Assembly: GCF_052857255.1 (NCBI RefSeq)
Contig: NC_135497.1
Coordinates: 189,339,326 to 189,403,325 of the forward strand
Direction of reading: 5' to 3'
DNA: 64,000 nucleotides
Origin: Amblyomma americanum
Lineage: Eukaryota; Arthropoda; Arachnida; Ixodida; Ixodidae
The notes beneath the pieces are model-generated. The model saw only the letters and a list, made by a program, of their open reading frames with translations, was not told where the DNA came from and did no database searches. This document shows positions 1 through 11,129 of the stretch, piece after piece; position 1 is the first letter of the stretch, and every line of letters starts with the position of its first letter. Position numbers and translations under genes: made by a program.

Positions 1-1
1 C

Positions 2-3000
2 AGGGTGGAATATACCTTCACCGAAATCATCCCAAACAAACAACGGAAAGGCAGCCTGTTCATCGCCAACATCTACAGTAACCCCAAGCACCAAACACAG
101 AAATTCAAGACCCTACTACACACAGCCAGCACCCAAGCCAAAGACAACACGTTGCTGATCGGAGGGGACTTCAACGCCGCCCATCGAGCGTGGGGTTACG
201 TGAAGGATACAGCCAAGGGACGGGACCTATTACAAGATATCCTGGACCACAACTGTGCCCTGATCACGGACCCCGCTCGTCCCACCCGCATCGGCAACTC
301 CGTAGCACGAGACACCACACCAGACCTTACGTTCATCAAGAACGACCACACGTGCAAAGTAACGTGGCACAACACCGGCGTCGACCTGGGCAGCGACCAC
401 TACATCCTCGAAATTACGATACCGAACCAATTTCGGGGCAACACCATTATGCACAAGTGGACGGACTGGGACGGCTTCCGTAAGGGACGTCCCACCACAG
501 CACAAGACATCACAGACATCGAAACCTGGACGGAAGAGCTTTGCGATGCTGTGCACTCGGCCACCAAAACCATCGAAACGGACGAGGACGTCATCGCCAT
601 GGATAGCCGCCTGGCCCATCTGTTCGAGGCCAAACGTTCGATACAGGCGCGCTGGAAGCGGCAACGGTGGAATCGCAAATTGAGAAAGAAGGTAGCCGAC
701 CTAAACAGGGCCATTGAACACCACTGCAAGGTCCTGTGCCGTCAGCAATGGAACGAAATCTGCAACCGAGCTGACAGGCAACTGCATCGCGGTTGCACCT
801 GGAATCTATTTCGGCACCTCCTAAACGAAACCAAGACCAAGTCACACCAGCGCGACCGCCTCGCCCGCCTCCTGCACACCACCACACAACAACAAGGAAA
901 AGACGCCGTTATCAAGAGCCTGGAAGCCAAGTATCTGCCGGACACGCCAACGGAAATCCACCCGCCGTACGGGGGGCTGCCCAACGCGTGGCTCGACCGA
1001 GACATTACCGTGTCAGAGGTACGAGTAGCGCTGCACGAGCTCAACACCCGCTCAGCAGCCGGCCCCGATCTCGTTACCAACAAGATGCTACGAAACCTCG
1101 ACAATGCATCGATCGAGGCACTAACCCGTTACTTCAACGAATGCTGGCGTTCGGGCAAGCTCCCCGGGCAGTGGAAAACGGCAAGAACAATCCTGATCCC
1201 GAAACCGGGCAAACCACCGGACATCGGCAACCTGCGTCCCATCTCGCTTACATCCTGCGTGGGCAAGGTGCTGGAGCACGTGGTGGCCAACCGGTGGCAG
1301 GAATACCTGGAGAAGGAAGGCCTCTATCCGGACACGATGATCGGCTTCCGACACAGACTCAGCACACAAGACGCCATGCTACAACTAAAACAAGAAATCA
1401 TCGACAACAAGACACAAGACAGCAAAGTAATTCTGGGGCTCGATCTACAAAGCGCATTCGACAAAGTCAAACACTCAGCCATATTAGCACAAGTATCACG
1501 ACTCAACATGGGGGTAACGAGCTACAATTACATCCAAGACTTCTTGACCAACCGCACGGTGGAACTGCACGCCGGAGACCTCAGACTCCCCGAACGCAAG
1601 CTCGGTAGCACGGGTACCCCGCAGGGTTCGGTCATCTCGCCGTTGCTCTTCAACCTCGTTATGATCGGGGTAGCGAGGGCAGTAGCGGGGACCGGCGTCC
1701 GGCATACGATCTACGCCGACGACATTACCCTGTGGGCGGCCGGCGGCACCGACGCCAGCATCGAGCAACAGCTACAAGCCGCGGTTACCGCCATCGAGCA
1801 GCACCTTGACGGCACCGGCCTAGTGTGCTCGCCCGCCAAATCCGAGCTGTTCGTCCTCACACCATTACGACCGGGACGGAAACGCGCTCCCCCTCGGGAG
1901 TGCGATCACATCAAGATCATGACCGCATCGGGGCAACGCATCCCCGAAGTTCCCAAGATCAGAGTCCTGGGCCTGCTGCTAAACAAGAGCGGTCGCAACG
2001 ACAAGACCATCAACAAACTTACCACCAAGGCAATGGACGCCATCCGGCTCATACACCGAGTCTCGACACGACGGGCGGGCATGCGTGAAGACAGTCTCGT
2101 GCGCCTCGTCCAGTCGTTCGTGATCAGTCACATCGCCTACGTTGCGGCCTACCTCAACTGGCAGGTCACTGACAGGAACAAGATCAACACGCTGATCAGA
2201 CGGGCTTACAAGACGGCGCTGGGCTTAACGGAGACCACGAGTACGGCTCGGCTCCTGCAGCTCGGCGTCCATAACACCCTAGAAGAAATAGCCGAGGCGC
2301 AGCTCACCGCGCAAATGGAGCGCCTCTCTACCACCAAGACGGGGCGCAGTATACTGACATCCCTGGGTTACAACCCCCGAACCCCCAGCCGGCAACCATG
2401 CGAGATCAGCGAGGAGGCGCGGGCTCACATCCATGTGGACCCCATCCCGAAGAACGTGCACCCCGAATACAACCAAGAACGGCGGCAGGCACGGGCCCAG
2501 GCCCTCATCGAGAAACACGCCCAAGACCCGCACGCCCGGTACGTGGACGCAGCGGAATACAAACGAGAAGGCTTCGCGGCAGTGGTCGTTGCGGCGGCTA
2601 CCGGCACCACGACAACGGCAGCGAGCGTGCGGTGCACGGACGCCACAGACGCCGAGGAGGTTGCCATCGCTCTGGCGATCTCCGAGGCCGAGTGTCACAC
2701 CGTGCTCAGTGACTCGAGGAACGCCGTGCGCAACTTTGCCAAGGGGCGAGTGAGCGCGCCGGCGGCCGCCATCATCGGCAAGCTCCAGCCCCAAGACCGC
2801 CGCAGCACCATCCGTATCAAGTGGTTCCCGGCGCACGCGGGCGAGTGTGCATCCTCGCCGAACCACAACGAGACGGCCCATTCGGCGGCGCGAGCGCTTA
2901 CCCTCCGCGCCCCCGAGAGTGACCGTTCCGTGTGGTGGTTCGAAACCAAGGACCGCGTAACCAGTTATGGCGAAGTTACCATGTGTTACCGCCTAGCTCG

Positions 3001-3370
3001 ACGGACAATGCCGCCTCCCCACCCGGCACTCAGTCGGGAGGAGGCCGTCATCCTAAGACAGATACAGACCGGGTCACTCCTCGCCCCGGCAGTGCTACAC
3101 GTACTTCACCCAGAACTATATCCGAGCGATGTGTGCAATGTTTGTGCAGCTGGTCCGGCGGACCAATGGCACATCATGTGGGACTGTGCCAGGTTCCCGA
3201 CCGAGGCTACCTCCAGGATATACCCGCCCGAACTTCAAAGTGCAGTGCAGTCTGCAGACAAGGACATTCAACTATGGGCCGTCCAGCAGGCCCGGGGTGC
3301 GCTCGAAAAGCACAAGCCTCACGACCCACCACAAACGGGCCGAACGGGGGTAGTGCAGAGGAGGGCATAA
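2..3370 (+). CDS. LINE ORF2 protein: APE endonuclease, RT, RNase H (5' partial)
   Basis: The frame is open from the window edge to TAA at 3368-3370, so the apparent first codon near position 5 is not a start. Counting residues from base 5, the endonuclease part shows GDFN at 54-57 and SDH at 130-132. The reverse transcriptase shows the fingers motif LIPKPGK, the block TPQGSVISPLLFNL, and the catalytic YADD at 570-573. RNase H shows YVDAAEY at 846 (Asp848), DSRNAVRNF at 903 and WFPAHAGE at 940. A CxxC...H...C motif starts near 1044. No frameshift or nonsense codon is visible. The product would nick target DNA and reverse transcribe its own RNA in the nucleus. About 90 N-terminal endonuclease residues lie outside the window. 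Confidence 0.93.
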   Translation, partial: RVEYTFTEIIPNKQRKGSLFIANIYSNPKHQTQKFKTLLHTASTQAKDNTLLIGGDFNAAHRAWGYVKDTAKGRDLLQDILDHNCALITDPARPTRIGNSVARDTTPDLTFIKNDHTCKVTWHNTGVDLGSDHYILEITIPNQFRGNTIMHKWTDWDGFRKGRPTTAQDITDIETWTEELCDAVHSATKTIETDEDVIAMDSRLAHLFEAKRSIQARWKRQRWNRKLRKKVADLNRAIEHHCKVLCRQQWNEICNRADRQLHRGCTWNLFRHLLNETKTKSHQRDRLARLLHTTTQQQGKDAVIKSLEAKYLPDTPTEIHPPYGGLPNAWLDRDITVSEVRVALHELNTRSAAGPDLVTNKMLRNLDNASIEALTRYFNECWRSGKLPGQWKTARTILIPKPGKPPDIGNLRPISLTSCVGKVLEHVVANRWQEYLEKEGLYPDTMIGFRHRLSTQDAMLQLKQEIIDNKTQDSKVILGLDLQSAFDKVKHSAILAQVSRLNMGVTSYNYIQDFLTNRTVELHAGDLRLPERKLGSTGTPQGSVISPLLFNLVMIGVARAVAGTGVRHTIYADDITLWAAGGTDASIEQQLQAAVTAIEQHLDGTGLVCSPAKSELFVLTPLRPGRKRAPPRECDHIKIMTASGQRIPEVPKIRVLGLLLNKSGRNDKTINKLTTKAMDAIRLIHRVSTRRAGMREDSLVRLVQSFVISHIAYVAAYLNWQVTDRNKINTLIRRAYKTALGLTETTSTARLLQLGVHNTLEEIAEAQLTAQMERLSTTKTGRSILTSLGYNPRTPSRQPCEISEEARAHIHVDPIPKNVHPEYNQERRQARAQALIEKHAQDPHARYVDAAEYKREGFAAVVVAAATGTTTTAASVRCTDATDAEEVAIALAISEAECHTVLSDSRNAVRNFAKGRVSAPAAAIIGKLQPQDRRSTIRIKWFPAHAGECASSPNHNETAHSAARALTLRAPESDRSVWWFETKDRVTSYGEVTMCYRLARRTMPPPHPALSREEAVILRQIQTGSLLAPAVLHVLHPELYPSDVCNVCAAGPADQWHIMWDCARFPTEATSRIYPPELQSAVQSADKDIQLWAVQQARGALEKHKPHDPPQTGRTGVVQRRA

Positions 3371-3430
3371 CCCCGGGTCGACGCTTGGTCAACGTCACGA
3401 CGCGTCAAACCGTCGGTTGCCGGCATTTTC

Positions 3431-3457
3431 AATAAAGTTTTTCCTACCTACCTACCT
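3431..3457 (+). repeat. LINE 3' terminus: AATAAA and (CTAC)n tail
   Basis: AATAAA at 3431-3436 is followed by GTTTTTC and then four CTAC-type units to 3457. Simple-repeat rather than poly(A) tails are known for I-type LINEs. It marks the 3' boundary of the first element. Confidence 0.85.
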
Positions 3458-6118
3458 GGATTTGACATCCTGCGATTCACGGAAACATGGCTCACGAAAG
3501 ATGATAATCCTCCTTATTTTTTTAAAATTATGTGTAAAACGAGTTAGTGCTGTCTTGTGGCCGAGGAGGCGGTGTGGCTATGTTAAGCAGCCAGCAAAGT
3601 ATGGTAATTCAAGAATTCTCCATAATAAATAGCCATTTCGAAAGTAAATTGGTTCGTCTAGATGCAGCTTTTGTCGTTGCCATTTATAGGCCTCCAACAG
3701 GCAACAAACTGCATTTCTTTGACTTCCTGGCCGACATGCTCTCTTACCTAAGCAGTTCAGGTTTCCCGTTTGTGGTAATGGGTGACATAAACATCATGTT
3801 ATCTGATGATGTTCCATGCAAAAAACTGAATGAGCTCGTAGCTTCATTTGCATGTGAAAATGTCATCACGAAACCTATAAGGTTAACAGCACAAACTGCA
3901 ACATTGCTTGATATTTGTATCACGATTATGCCTGACAGTATCAATGGACTGCTATCGCTAGAGATAAGCGATTATCTTCCGACTTTCTGCTCATCCAGCA
4001 CACATGCAGAAACCGTAAACTGCAAGATAAACGTTGTTACCGCGCTATCAGCGGCCGAGCGCTACAGAATTTTCGTTCCCTTGTCGAGGCCACTGAGAGG
4101 AGTCCTGTACTGCATTAATGCAACCCAAACAGCGCGTACAACTTGTTTTTTGATATTATCCTATGTTATGTTGAAGCATTTCCGTTAAGGCAAAATAGAC
4201 CTGGGAAAAAAAATCATAAACCATGGATTACTTCTTCCCTGTTAAAAAGATAACAATGAAAAACAATATGTATCACGCTTTTTTAAAATCGCGGGATTTG
4301 AGCACGTTCGCTGCTTTCAAGAAATACAGAAATGAAGTTAACAGCGAGGTTAGGAAAGCAAGACTAACCTATATTGAAAAACTGTTCGCAAGAGTAAGAA
4401 ACGATCCCAGAAAGATTTGGGATGAGGTTAAAAACATTAGTCGTGGAAATACAAGTCCAATTGTAAGCGTTATAACGCCGTCAGGTTTGGTAAGCGGGAA
4501 GGAAGCCGCATCTGCACTGAACGATTATTTCCTGAATAGTTGTGAGAACATCGGCACGAATGTAGATCACGCGGAATAACTTGTGCTGCAGGAGCCTGGT
4601 GTTGCAAATTCTATACATTTAATCACCGTCACTCCAGTTGAAGTAGAACGATTGATAAGCAAGAAAAAACAATGTTGCTGCTGGTTTCGACGACATAAAA
4701 CCTGTACCTATAAAATATGTCTGATATATAATATCTCCAATTTTATCTCATATTATCAACAGAATATTTGAAGTTGGAGTTTTTCCTGAATATTTAAAAA
4801 AAAACACGCGTTTGTCTGATTTTTAAAGGTGGTAATAAACAAGCAGTCAATAACTACAGACCTATATCTGTATTGCTCGTCATTTCCAAAGTGTTTGAAA
4901 GTGCTTTGAACAATAGGCTGGAAGGTTTTTTCAGTAAATATAATGTAGTAAATGACATGCAATACAGGTTTCGAAAGAAACGATCGTCAGAACTAGCATT
5001 ACTAGACATCAAACATGACATAATCAGTAATTTCGAGCGTAGACTTTATACACTTGGCTTATTTCTTGACTTCAAGAAAGCATTCGATTCTGTGTCTCAC
5101 ACCATTCTCTTATGTAAACTAAATACTATGGGGTGCGCGGAATCGCTCTAGGTTTCTTGCACAGCTACTTGTCCGACCGGTATCAATACGTCAGCGTTAA
5201 TCAAGAATCTTCTTCATATGCCAAAGTAAAGAATGGTGTTCCCCAGGGGTCCATTATCGGACCGCTGTTGTTTTTAATCTATGTAAATAATCTTTGCAGC
5301 ATACTAAACTCCCCGAAAATAATTATGTACGCAGACGACACTAACATCTTTTTCTTGAGTGATTTACTTATTCAACTTCAATATGATGTTAATTATTACT
5401 TGAAACTCATTTCGGGCTGGCTTAACAAGAATAACTTGCAGCTGAATACAAGCAAGACAAAGTATATTATATTTGCACCCATAAATAAACCAATCACCAC
5501 TAATATTCAGCTTAATTTTCATGCTGTCCGTCTAGAGTGGGTTAAGATACAAAAATTTTTGGGTGTGTGGTTTCAGGACACCTTTTCATAGAACTTTCAC
5601 GTGTCGAAACTGTCGGCCGGGTTAAGCATAAACTAAGCCCATTGGTACCACAATGGCTTGAAACCTCGCTATATTATACGATTTTCTACTTCAGAATGTC
5701 TTATTGCTCGCTAATCTGAGGAACAACCACGCAGGGCAATTTTCATAAGCTAATTACTGCACAGAAACGAGTCCTGCGCATGTTTGAAAACTACCACGGG
5801 AAACCACAATATTTACCGACAGATCCATTATTCAGAATGTATTCCCTCATAAAGGCTAACCAATTATACTGTTATAGGCTCTTGCAACATGTTCAGAACC
5901 AGAAACTTTACAGCGCAGCAATCCCTGCTGCAGAGTACTGCTTCCGTCACATAGCAGAAAAATCCCTATAGTCAGGACTAACTACGGTAGGCAACACGTA
6001 CAGTTCAAAATACCGTCTCTACTAAATCGCACTGAAAAACTACCTGATTTCAGCAAGCCAATTCCCAAAAAGTTCCTTAAGAATGTAATATTGAAAGAAA
6101 CAATTGAATTCATTTGAT
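3458..6118 (+). pseudogene. CR1-like ORF2 pseudogene (endonuclease-RT)
   Basis: The broken frame gives, in order: endonuclease with FVVMGDINI near 3770 and SDYLP near 3970; a linker at about 4223-4579; RT fingers around 4583-4870 (ISVLLVISKVFE); the palm at 4873-5151 (LDFKKAFDSVSH) and 5133-5591 (GVPQGSIIGPLLFLIY, catalytic YADD near 5329); and the LTSKTK-like thumb and C-terminal region to about 5970. Shifts occur near 4190, 4580, 4680, 4800 and 5140, and further stops lie after 5590. It cannot encode a working protein. A codon change near 3969 turns the usual SDH of the endonuclease into SDY. Confidence 0.85.
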
Positions 6119-6210
6119 TTATTTTCTTGTTTTTTGCTAGCATTTATGGCCTTTCAGTGTTGCTTGTTTTATCCTTTTTGTCCCCTAAAGAGGGAATCAA
6201 TTGTTCGAAA
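3458..6210 (+). mobile_element. Decayed CR1-like LINE, 5' truncated
   Basis: The sequence begins in mid-endonuclease (TETWL motif just after 3458) and runs through RT to a 3' end with the block TCCCCTAAAGAGGGAATCAA near 6180. The same 3' block recurs at about 9130-9155, which defines a family present twice here. There is no RNase H. The RT style (KKAFDSVSH, GVPQGSIIGPLLFLIY, YADD) fits CR1/L2-type LINEs. Several frameshifts and stops show a long-dead copy. Confidence 0.85.
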
Positions 6211-6300
6211 TTTTAGTTCTATATATAGTTCTTGTTCTATTTGTAGTTCTATATGTAGTTCTTGTTAATTTTTGGCTAGCATTTATAGCCTTTCAGTGTT
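6211..6300 (+). repeat. Short-repeat tail and second partial copy of the LINE 3' block
   Basis: Degenerate AGTTCT/TTGTTCTAT units follow the LINE 3' end. From about 6262 the block GCTAGCATTTATAGCCTTTC repeats sequence already seen at 6138. It looks like a local duplication or a second, very short 5'-truncated insertion. Confidence 0.6.
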
Positions 6301-6324
6301 TTCAGATTCAGACCATTTTATTTC

Positions 6325-6445
6325 CTTTCAGTTGAAAGTGGAAGACGAGGCAAAAGCATGGAGCCTGACAAGGCCTCGACTCCCATCTTTAGTTCGGAGG
6401 AGGCAAAACTTCAATACATTAGCAGGGATTTCTCCTGATGAAACG
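6325..6445 (-). repeat. Dispersed repeat, left copy of an inverted pair
   Basis: Read on the minus strand this contains GGCCTTGTCAGGCT and CTTTTGCCT. The same order occurs on the plus strand near 9200 (GGCCTTTGTCAGGCT, CTTTTGCCT). The two copies flank the inverted LINE segment at 6780-9160 in opposite orientation. Identity is unknown; it resembles noncoding repeat sequence, not a protein gene. Confidence 0.55.
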
Positions 6446-6779
6446 GGGTACACAAAGACATAAAATATAATGTACATTTGAACATAAAATGCTGGCTGTC
6501 GATTAACGCAACTTTCGAAAGAACACCAGAGGATCCGCGACAACACACTGGCGAAAAAAAGAAACCGCTGGATAACATGTTGACAGAAACATGGAAAATA
6601 AAAACTTTTTCGCAAGAGTGGTAATTTGCATGGGCATATGAGTTCAGCTATATACATAAGATATCATCAGTGATCATTAGGAATCCTTTGTACTGTAATT
6701 TGAAGGGCTTAAAGGGTAGCGTAATATCAATGTAGGACTCATGATGGTTAAATAACTTTGTTGCTTGTTAATCAGCATC

Positions 6780-9160
6780 CGGTCTCCCATAATTTGTTCT
6801 CACTTTTCTTGTTTTATGTGTATCGGTTCGAAAGCTATAGTGTGGCGATATATCTGTAAATCTAGTGTAAAGTTTTTTTATGGATTAATTGCATCAGTTG
6901 AGAGTAATACACTTTGTTGGCCGGTAATATATCATATCTTAACAAGAGTGGCTGGGTTGGTAGGTCACGTATTCTACCTCTACAATGCTTAAATAGACGT
7001 AGAACGGGTTTTTGCAGTACAAGCAGCCTGTCGCAATTTCCTTTAGTTGTAGTGCCCCACACTAATATTGCGTAAAGTAGCCATGAGTAAAATAACGTAT
7101 AATACAAGGTCTTTTTAAGCCAGAGAGGGATAAGTGGAGCTATACGGCTCATACAGCCCACAGCAAGGGAAAGATCAGTTAGAAGGTGATTAATATGTGG
7201 AGTTCAGGATAGATCTTCACTGAACCAGACACCTAGAAATTTCTGAAAATGTACCTGTTCAATATGTTCCATTCTGAATTTAAGTGTGAGGCTTTCTTTA
7301 GTAACTTTGTTGACTGGTTTGAAAAGTATGAACTTTGTTTTACGCGTATTTAGTTGCGGACTATTGTCCTCGAGCCAAATAGATAGCTGAGACAGGTAAA
7401 TATGAGCTGCTTTTTCTAGGTCATTTGCGTGTTTACTTGTAAAAAATAAACTAGTTTCATCAGCAAAGACAGTTATATCAGGTGTGTACTTAACACCTCT
7501 GATATCATTTATATACAACAAAAAGAGCGTGGGACCTAGTATGGAACCTTGAGTTTTATTTACAAGTTTTCAGAGTGCTCTCCATTGAGGTTTATGAACT
7601 GGTATCTTAATGACAAATAGCTCTTTATAAGGTCTGGTGCAACGCCTCGAATTCCATACCCGTGAAGTTTGTGAAGCAAAATTTCATGGTTGACATAATC
7701 AAAGGCCTTCCTTAAATCAAGAAAAATTCCCGAAGTAAACATTTTTGCTTCAAAATTCTTTATAATTAATGATTTTACATTAAGCAGGGCCTCTTCAGGT
7801 GTCTTGTTTTTTTGGAACCCAAATTGAAATGGTGAGATTATATTATATTTTTGCAGGAACATAGTCAACCGATTATTTATAGACTTTTCGTATACCTTTG
7901 AGAAAACCGGTAACACTGAAATTGGCCTATAATTAAGAAAATCATTTCGTGTTCCTCCTTTGTGTATAGGTACCACTTTAGCTATTTTAAGCTGGTCAGG
8001 AAAAGTTACTGTTGATAGAGATATGTTTATTAAATGTGACAATAGAGGACTTATTTCAGATGACACATACTTGACAGTTGAGACTTGGATGTCATCATAA
8101 CCGCTCGCCGCATTTGGCTTCAGTTGCTTTATGATTTTGTCAATTTCTGGAGGTGTGACGGCACTTAGGACTATAGAGTTTGTTTGTGAGCCTACCTGTG
8201 TTCTTTTGTTGGCTAGGGATTGAAGGCACAATGCTGTATTTATGAAGTACTTATTCATTTCATCTGCTAACTCTTTCCCGCGGAGAACAGCATTATTCAC
8301 AAACATCTGTTCTACTGGGTCGGAATTTAGGCCTTTTCCTCTGAGGGCGTTGACTTGTTTCCATATTTTTGCTGGATTGCTCTTTATTTTTGAAAACATA
8401 GTTTCATAATATTTTAACTTAGCCTGTTTGATGTCGGCATTTAATTTATTTCGGATTTTCTTGAAATCAGCAAAAATGTTTCCGTCTTTAGTGGCAAGAA
8501 ATCTGTGAAACATTTTGTTCTTAGCTGCAATTCTTTTGTATGGTGCATTATTAATCCATGGTTTCTTTATTTTCTTGTTACGTTTTTTTTATTTCTCAAG
8601 GGGAAACGCAGAATCATAGCAATTTCTGAATATTTTTAAGAACGTTTCATATGCTCTGTTTGCTTCATATTCTAGGTATACGGGATGCCAGTCCGCTTGC
8701 TGGATTAAAGCTTTGAAATTATTCATTGATACCTCATTGATACTTCTATGTTAAAAACAATTGCCGTTATGAGCCTCATGGGATAGCCGATGCGTGGCGA
8801 AAAAAGGAGGGAGGTGATCACTGATGTCACAGGAGATCGTGCCAGAAACGAACTCTGAAGTGTTGTGGTTGGTGACACAAACGTCAATAGATGTAGAGCA
8901 ACTGGGGGTGATTCGAGTTGGCCCTGGTATAGTGTTTTCACATCCGTACGATGCAACAAGATTGTTGAAGTCGTGTGAATAAATCTCTTGAGGCACTGTA
9001 TTAATGTTAATATCACCCATGATAAAGAATGGTTTTTGATAGGATTTACAGTATACCAGAACCACCTCGAACTTAGCCAAGAAACGGCGCTTGTAGCCAC
9101 GGTGCTTGTAACGGTGCTTGTATTATCCCTTTTTTCCCCTAAAAAGGGAATCAATTGTAT
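6780..9160 (-). mobile_element. CR1-like LINE copy with inverted 5' segment (twin-priming structure)
   Basis: On the minus strand, endonuclease (about 9080), RT (8513-7560, 7521-7204) and C-terminal region (7161-6862) of the 3458-6210 family read in order. Immediately to the right, on the plus strand, the family's 3' terminal block CCCCTAAAAAGGGAATCAAT lies at about 9130-9155. An inverted 5' piece followed by a directly oriented 3' piece is the known product of twin priming in LINE integration. Two separate insertions would also explain it. The left limit is approximate. Confidence 0.75.
6862..9085 (-). pseudogene. CR1-like ORF2 pseudogene (endonuclease-RT-thumb)
   Basis: Reading right to left, endonuclease residues include FFIMGDINI and SDHLPPFF (9080-8751). 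A 317-codon open stretch (8513-7560) holds the linker and RT fingers and palm, with YRPISVLPVFSKVYE, FGFQKN and FLDLRKAFDYVNHE. The next frame (7521-7204) starts just after the GVPQGS region, which is lost or shifted near 7550. It shows FADETS in place of the usual FADDT/YADDT, so the second catalytic Asp is Glu. The C-terminal part (7161-6862) is in a third frame. It is dead through frameshifts. Confidence 0.85.
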
Positions 9161-9179
9161 GTTTCTGATGTCTGTCTGC

Positions 9180-9450
9180 TGACTGCGTACGAAGCAGAGG
9201 CCTTTGTCAGGCTTCTCGCCTTTTGCCTTTGCTCCGGTTTCTGTAAATCAAAATGAAACAAACTGAAACTGAAACTAATCAGCAAGTGAACAAGGAAGGG
9301 GAAAGCCTCAGGGTGCTGCTTCGACAAGAAGACTTGTCTTCGTCTGGGCAGAGCGTTCATCATTGGCGGGGCTTATATAGGGTCTTCAGTCCGAGGAGAA
9401 AGGACCGCTGGGGGGAAGGAGGGTGTGAAGTGGGAAGGGTGCTAGGATAG
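9180..9450 (-). repeat. Dispersed repeat, right copy of the inverted pair, with TATA-like motif
   Basis: It pairs with the inverted copy at 6325-6445. On the minus strand TATATAAG occurs near 9380-9373, followed by about 70 codons of open frame (9363-9151) with low coding appearance. I recall the phrase GACGAAGACAAGTCTTCTTG as common in tick repeats; that is memory only. It may be the 5' leader of an unidentified element. Confidence 0.45.
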
Positions 9451-10079
9451 GGAGTGTGAATCTTGTGAATCTGCGACAGATGGATTGGCATGACTGGCTG
9501 CGTTGACCTGAAAAACTCAGACAAAATAATTAGGCAGTTTGGTGGAACGAAATACCGGAAGGAAAAATGAAGGGAAAAGAGAAAACATGGGAATGGGGGG
9601 GGGGGGGGATACTAGTTCAGAGAAATTGTGAAAGGACGAGGGGGATGTTATATTGGCATGTGATTGAAGTGGTATATAAGTTTGTTCTGTGTGTGTTTGC
9701 ATGGTATGAATGAAGGACAGTATACGCATCACAAAATGATGATTACAGTCGTTATATCTATGCATATCATCCACGGCTTCCGTTCTGAAGAAACTCCCGC
9801 GTCGTCGTTGGCGACGTTGTGAACGAAAAAGTAGGCGGCCCACCTTCCACATAGGTTACGTCACCTTGTAACGTCATCGCACGTGCGTGCGCGCGCCAAG
9901 CATGGGTTTAGGGACAGCAGCGAAGTACTCTCACTCATGCGCTGCTGGGTTGGGGTAGCCAGTGCAGCTTTGTGATCGAAGAGCTCTGAATTAGAGCGTG
10001 TGAGGGAAGAGGACATCACCATTTAGCCATTTCTGAGGATCCCGAAACATTATTAAGCAGACACGAAAGCGTGCACATA
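9451..10079. other. No recognised gene; 14-bp G run
   Basis: An uninterrupted G run spans about 9595-9608. A GC-rich stretch with alternating CG/TG (ACGTGCGTGCGCGCGCC) lies near 9880. A 111-codon minus-strand frame (9852-9517) has no recognisable motif and low-complexity composition, so I do not call it a gene. Confidence 0.5.
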
Positions 10080-11129
10080 TTTGGTTCAGAAGCCAACACA
10101 ACTAAAAGGTGAACTAAATCGAAGCTCTAGAGATACCCGAGATCTGCTACAATCAGGTGATTCTTCCAGAAAGGTAATTCAAGTTTTTCAAGGGAAGATA
10201 ACAGACCTTGATGATCTAACTGCGCCACTAGCTCCCCAAACGATAAAAGAGATCGACGTCCTTATTGGATCGATTATTATTATTATTGGAATCCCACACC
10301 TGGCAATGCGCGGGAATTGCGAGACTCATGAGGGGAATTCAAGAAAAAATTTTGATGGACGTTGCAAGGGCCAAGATAAACCTTCAGTTAGTGTCCGCCA
10401 GCCATTCGTTTCTGGCTGTGCTGTGAGCCAGCGTGGGTGAAGAGACGCAGTGTCTTTCTGCTGACCTTATGTCATTCTGGGAGCTGAGAGTATGGGCACT
10501 GTCGAGCCTGCTTCCCAACAAAACGAAGAAGATGGACGTTATTCGATATTTTTCATCATCCGTCAAGCTCGTTGACAGGGGATATGAAACTGCCTTAGCA
10601 TGGAGGCAGATTTAACTCGACCTTGACCATAACAAGGTAATTGCAGAGAGGTGTTTGGTGAACCTCATGAAGAAGCTGAGAGATGATGAACAATGTGATG
10701 GTGTGGTACCTGATGCTTTCTAACTAGCTTCTGTTTTCGCCTTAACAAGACACGTGAGTACCCCCATTAAAGCTCTTAGAAATGCAGCGCTTGCAGACGA
10801 CGGACAAGGACAAGAAATGGATAGCGCAGTTGTTGTGTCTGTTGAACTTCATGTTCTATTTTATCGGCATAACCACCGACATAAAAAAAAATCCATCAGG
10901 TATCGGTCCATCCCGACGACCGCGGTGCGCTGAGGTTCTTGTGATGTGAACACATGCCGACAATGCAAGACTGAAGACAACCGGTTCAGATCTGGATAAT
11001 GACAAGGGTGCCCTTAGCGACGAGCAGTTCGTTTCTTCGCGCCGCTACCCAAAATCACCACTTGGCGACAACAGGTGGTCATTTCAAGTCAACGTCAACA
11101 AGGCCAGATAATCTCTACGTGTATCCTCT

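Larger units (their letters stand above)
1..3457 (+). mobile_element. I-type non-LTR retrotransposon (LINE), 5' end outside window
   Basis: A LINE of the RNase H-bearing type runs in from the left edge. It carries endonuclease, reverse transcriptase, RNase H and a C-terminal zinc motif in one frame, then a short 3' UTR with AATAAA at 3431-3436 and a (CTAC)n tail. The following base begins a different LINE in mid-endonuclease, so this copy either inserted into that LINE or abuts its truncation point. Presence of RNase H after RT is typical of the I/R1 group, but the clade call is from motif style only. The open ORF over more than 3.3 kb suggests recent activity. Confidence 0.93.

Noticed and set aside
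10081..10440. Intact gag gene of the BEL/Pao remnant
   Set aside because: The frame has no zinc knuckle or recognisable capsid motif and ends in unrelated sequence; only a possible decayed gag can be claimed.
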